Position numbers and translations under genes: made by a program
DNA from: Capsulimonas sp.
GTDB lineage: Bacteria > Armatimonadota > Armatimonadia > Armatimonadales > Capsulimonadaceae
Reading direction: 5' to 3'
Assembly (NCBI GenBank): GCA_025963815.1
Contig: JAOQAA010000212.1
Location: 1-18,338, forward strand
DNA: 18,338 nucleotides
The notes under the pieces: model-generated
Told to the model about the DNA's origin: nothing
Database searches by the model: none
The model's input: only the letters and a program-made list of their open reading frames with translations
Shown: piece after piece, positions 16,348 through 18,338 of the stretch
Numbering within the stretch: position 1 is the first letter of the stretch
Layout of the letters: each line of letters opens with the position of its first letter

Positions 16348-17253
16348 ATGCTGATTGCCAAATTCACTGTTGCTACGGCGTGCGCCATGCTGGTACTGGC
16401 GAGAGCGTCTGGCGTTCAGGCGCGTGAACGACGCAAGCCGGCGTTCGATCCGAAAACAATTCCCGCAGGATGGGTGCGTATCCCGGCCAAGGGGCAAACC
16501 TTTACCTTCGGACAGCAGTTCGAAGGCAAGCGCTGGACTTACACCTTTCCCGCCCATCCGGTGACATTTACCTACGACCTGATCATGTCCGCCACGCAGG
16601 TGACCCAGGACGAGTATCTCAAAACCACGGGCGCCAACCCCACGCTGCATCCAGGCGACTTAAAACGCCCCATTGACAATGTCTCCTGGTATGACGCCGT
16701 GGTGTACTGCAACACGCTCAGCAAGAGGGACGGTCTCGATCCGGTTTACTCCTACAAATCAGTGACAGGAACCGCGGCGGCGGGAATTACAGCTCTGGAA
16801 GATTTCCATTACGATCTCAAGAAGAATGGTTACCGCCTGATGACCTCGGCGGAATATGAGTATGTCGTCCGCGCTGGAACCACGACGACCTGGTTCTTTG
16901 GCGGCGACGACGCGGACCAAGATCAGGCGAAAGACTACGCCTGGTGCGACCGGAACGCAGCGGGAGAGACTCATCCGGTCGGTCTGCTGAAGCCGAACGC
17001 GTACGGCGTCCACGATATCAACGGCAATCTCTGGATGTGGTGCGATGACTGGTATGACGAAGGCCCGTATCCCAGCGACGCACAGACAGATCCCACCGGC
17101 CCAGCGACGGGAATGCAAAAGATCGCCCGGGGCGGCGCATTCAAGAATGATGTATACCATGAGCGCTCCGCTTATCACTGGCAGTGGCGCCCCTCCGACC
17201 ACAACTATGAAGTCGGCTTTCGCATCGCACGTACGGCTCCCTCAGTACGCTGA
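16348..17253 (+). CDS. Exported SUMF1/FGE-fold protein
   Basis: A 301-residue exported protein (signal peptide about 1-25, ending near VQA|RE) with the formylglycine-generating-enzyme fold: WVRIPAKGQTFTFG (42-55), HPVTFTYDLIMSATQVTQDEY (70-90), NVSWYDAVVYCNTLS (111-125), GYRLMTSAEYEYVVRAG (161-177), HPVGLLKPNAYGVHDINGNLWMWCDDWY (209-236), RGGAF (261-265), VGFRIAR (289-295). The two redox cysteines of true FGE near the C-terminus are absent (HERSAYHWQWRPSDHN instead), and the usual GNVWEW is GNLWMW. So sulfatase activation is unlikely; it is probably a binding or other-activity member of the family. I chose the ATG at 16348 because AGGAG stands before it; an upstream TTG at 16330 lacks support. 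Divergent to the GH28-like gene. Confidence 0.85.
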   Translation: MLIAKFTVATACAMLVLARASGVQARERRKPAFDPKTIPAGWVRIPAKGQTFTFGQQFEGKRWTYTFPAHPVTFTYDLIMSATQVTQDEYLKTTGANPTLHPGDLKRPIDNVSWYDAVVYCNTLSKRDGLDPVYSYKSVTGTAAAGITALEDFHYDLKKNGYRLMTSAEYEYVVRAGTTTTWFFGGDDADQDQAKDYAWCDRNAAGETHPVGLLKPNAYGVHDINGNLWMWCDDWYDEGPYPSDAQTDPTGPATGMQKIARGGAFKNDVYHERSAYHWQWRPSDHNYEVGFRIARTAPSVR

Positions 17254-17350
17254 TGCGATCAAATTACTTGCATATGTAAAATATCGAAGAATTCATGGAA
17301 CAGCAACTCCGATCAGGACGTCTGTATAAAGAAGTAGTAAAACATCAACC

Positions 17351-17378
17351 CGGCCTAATATTTGTTGTCATCAGGCCG
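17351..17378. terminator. Weak hairpin after the SUMF1-fold gene
   Basis: CGGCCT (17351-17356) and AGGCCG (17373-17378) form a 6-bp stem with a 16-nt loop, about 100 bp after the stop at 17253 and just before the last gene. Followed by CTTCTTTA. A weak terminator or a leader element; not certain. Confidence 0.3.
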
Positions 17379-17394
17379 CTTCTTTACGGAAAGA

Positions 17395-18338
17395 ATGGAA
17401 ACGAAAATGGAGATGGAGAAACCCATCAATCTTAAGTCGACTGGAAAGCGACTTTTTCGACGCGGGGCCGGCGCCATCGCCACGGCCGCGCTGCTTATGA
17501 CGAGCCTAACCGCATTCGCCGATCCCCCGGTGAACATGGCGCCGCCGATCGGGCAGGATTACTCCTCCAGCGACTACGACACCGGCTATGGAAACACGAG
17601 CCAGGACTCCGTGTTCAACTGGCGTGAAGTACCCGAAGATCAGCAGGCGCCCATCCGGCGCGCGATCTTCGACCGAGGCGGTTATCAGCTTTATGACAAC
17701 GCCGGCGAGACGATCGTCGTCCCGTTCACGAACAACAACCTCTACGCGATGAAGTTCGCTGTGTCGCCCACCAAAGAGATGTTCTTCGTGAATGACGGCG
17801 ACGCCCCAATTCTATACGTTCCCCGAAACGGCTATCTGGAGAACGCGACCGTACCAGGCTCGCGCTGGTATCCGTTCACGACGAAGTTTCATCCCGCGAC
17901 GCCGGTATTCTTCGGGATCGCGCCAAGCTGGGACGAATATATCGGCATGGGCTGGTATCACGGCATGAATTACTGGGGTGGATACTACTGCAACGAACCG
18001 TACTACCAAAACAGCCTTATCATTGCGGTTCCCGGATTGTTCATCGAGATCGGCGGACGGCCTTACTACGGCTGGAACCACTATCACGATTACTATGATC
18101 GTCATCCGGCGCCCTATCGGCCGACATATTATCACCACGACGTCTATCGATGGGCCGACAGCCCGCGTGACGACCGCCGCGACTTCCGCGGCAGCAGCAG
18201 GCGAGTGACCGACCCGGTCGGCCGGACCTACGGCGGCAGCCATACGAACCGGGGCGACCGGACCTCGAATAGCGGCAGCTACCGTGGAGATAGATCGGGG
18301 AATAACAGCGAAAATCGCGGCGACCGCAACGTCAGCAA
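17395..18338 (+). CDS. Exported protein with Tyr/His/Arg-rich tail (cut by window end)
   Basis: An open frame of 314 codons plus two bases that runs off the right edge. The N-terminus has a long basic leader (KSTGKRLFRRGAG, residues 14-26), a hydrophobic core and an AFA|DPP site near residue 43, so it is exported; the RR pair hints at Tat but the motif is incomplete. The middle (about 70-220) looks folded, with aromatic-rich segments such as MGWYHGMNYWGGYYCNEPYY (185-204). From about 220 it becomes low complexity: PYYGWNHYHDYYDRHPAPYRPTYYHH, then Ser/Arg/Gly/Asn repeats with four GDR motifs (287-311). I do not recognise the family. Starts at M5 or M7 are possible alternatives to 17395. Confidence 0.7.
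   Translation, partial: METKMEMEKPINLKSTGKRLFRRGAGAIATAALLMTSLTAFADPPVNMAPPIGQDYSSSDYDTGYGNTSQDSVFNWREVPEDQQAPIRRAIFDRGGYQLYDNAGETIVVPFTNNNLYAMKFAVSPTKEMFFVNDGDAPILYVPRNGYLENATVPGSRWYPFTTKFHPATPVFFGIAPSWDEYIGMGWYHGMNYWGGYYCNEPYYQNSLIIAVPGLFIEIGGRPYYGWNHYHDYYDRHPAPYRPTYYHHDVYRWADSPRDDRRDFRGSSRRVTDPVGRTYGGSHTNRGDRTSNSGSYRGDRSGNNSENRGDRNVS

Overview
The window looks like a GC-rich, Gram-negative-type, carbohydrate-degrading bacterium, most likely a member of the Armatimonadota (Capsulimonas-like). This is inference. The main reasons are two secreted or pilin-like proteins whose N-terminus runs [10 protein letters not shown]...[18 protein letters not shown] with an H-X9-DG motif near the C-terminus, plus exported GH78 and GH28 glycosidases and a hybrid GntR/LacI regulator. 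Planctomycetes or Lentisphaerae-type bacteria remain possible. Most genes are accessory; the only clear housekeeping gene is argG.

Layout. (1) 1-114: a long REP-like inverted repeat at the left edge. (2) 129-6694, minus strand: a four-gene set read as alpha-L-rhamnosidase (GH78), then a two-domain sugar ABC ATPase, then two ring-type sugar permeases, packed with gaps of 40, -4 and 2 bp. This looks like a unit that frees L-rhamnose (or a rhamnoside product) outside the cytoplasm and imports it. The substrate-binding protein is not in the window. (3) 6695-10543: two paralogous DUF1559/H-X9-DG prepilin-like proteins, both on the minus strand, flank a plus-strand AraC-type regulator. Each pilin-like gene is followed by a hairpin built on the same GCCCTTCGTA stem. 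(4) 10475-11810: a GntR-LacI hybrid regulator with a good promoter, a 14-bp palindrome just upstream of its -35, and a textbook terminator. (5) 12090-13106: a secreted HAF-repeat protein whose TATAAT promoter carries a 14-bp palindrome in the -10/-35 spacer. (6) 13312-14707: argG of the long, E. coli-like type with a bidirectional terminator. (7) 14718-17253: a divergent pair, a GH28-like parallel beta-helix protein (minus) and a secreted SUMF1/FGE-fold protein (plus), sharing a 160-bp intergenic region. (8) 17395 to the right edge: an exported protein with a Tyr/His/Arg-rich tail, cut off by the window end.

How the parts may work together (inference): GH78 and GH28-like enzymes both act on rhamnose-containing pectic or glycoside material, and the ABC importer would take up the released sugar. 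The AraC-type and GntR/LacI-type regulators are sugar-responsive families and could control these genes or the pilin-like ones. Several sigma70-like promoters can be read directly: TTGACG-17-TATAAT, TTGACG-17-TACAAT, TTGACA-17-TAACAT and TTGACA-18-TATGGT, so ordinary housekeeping transcription is expected. I did not find CRISPR arrays, tRNA or rRNA genes, transposases or phage genes. The most unusual points are the DUF3395-like insert in the rhamnosidase, the shared 3' hairpins of the pilin-like pair, and the missing catalytic residues in the GH28-like and FGE-like proteins.
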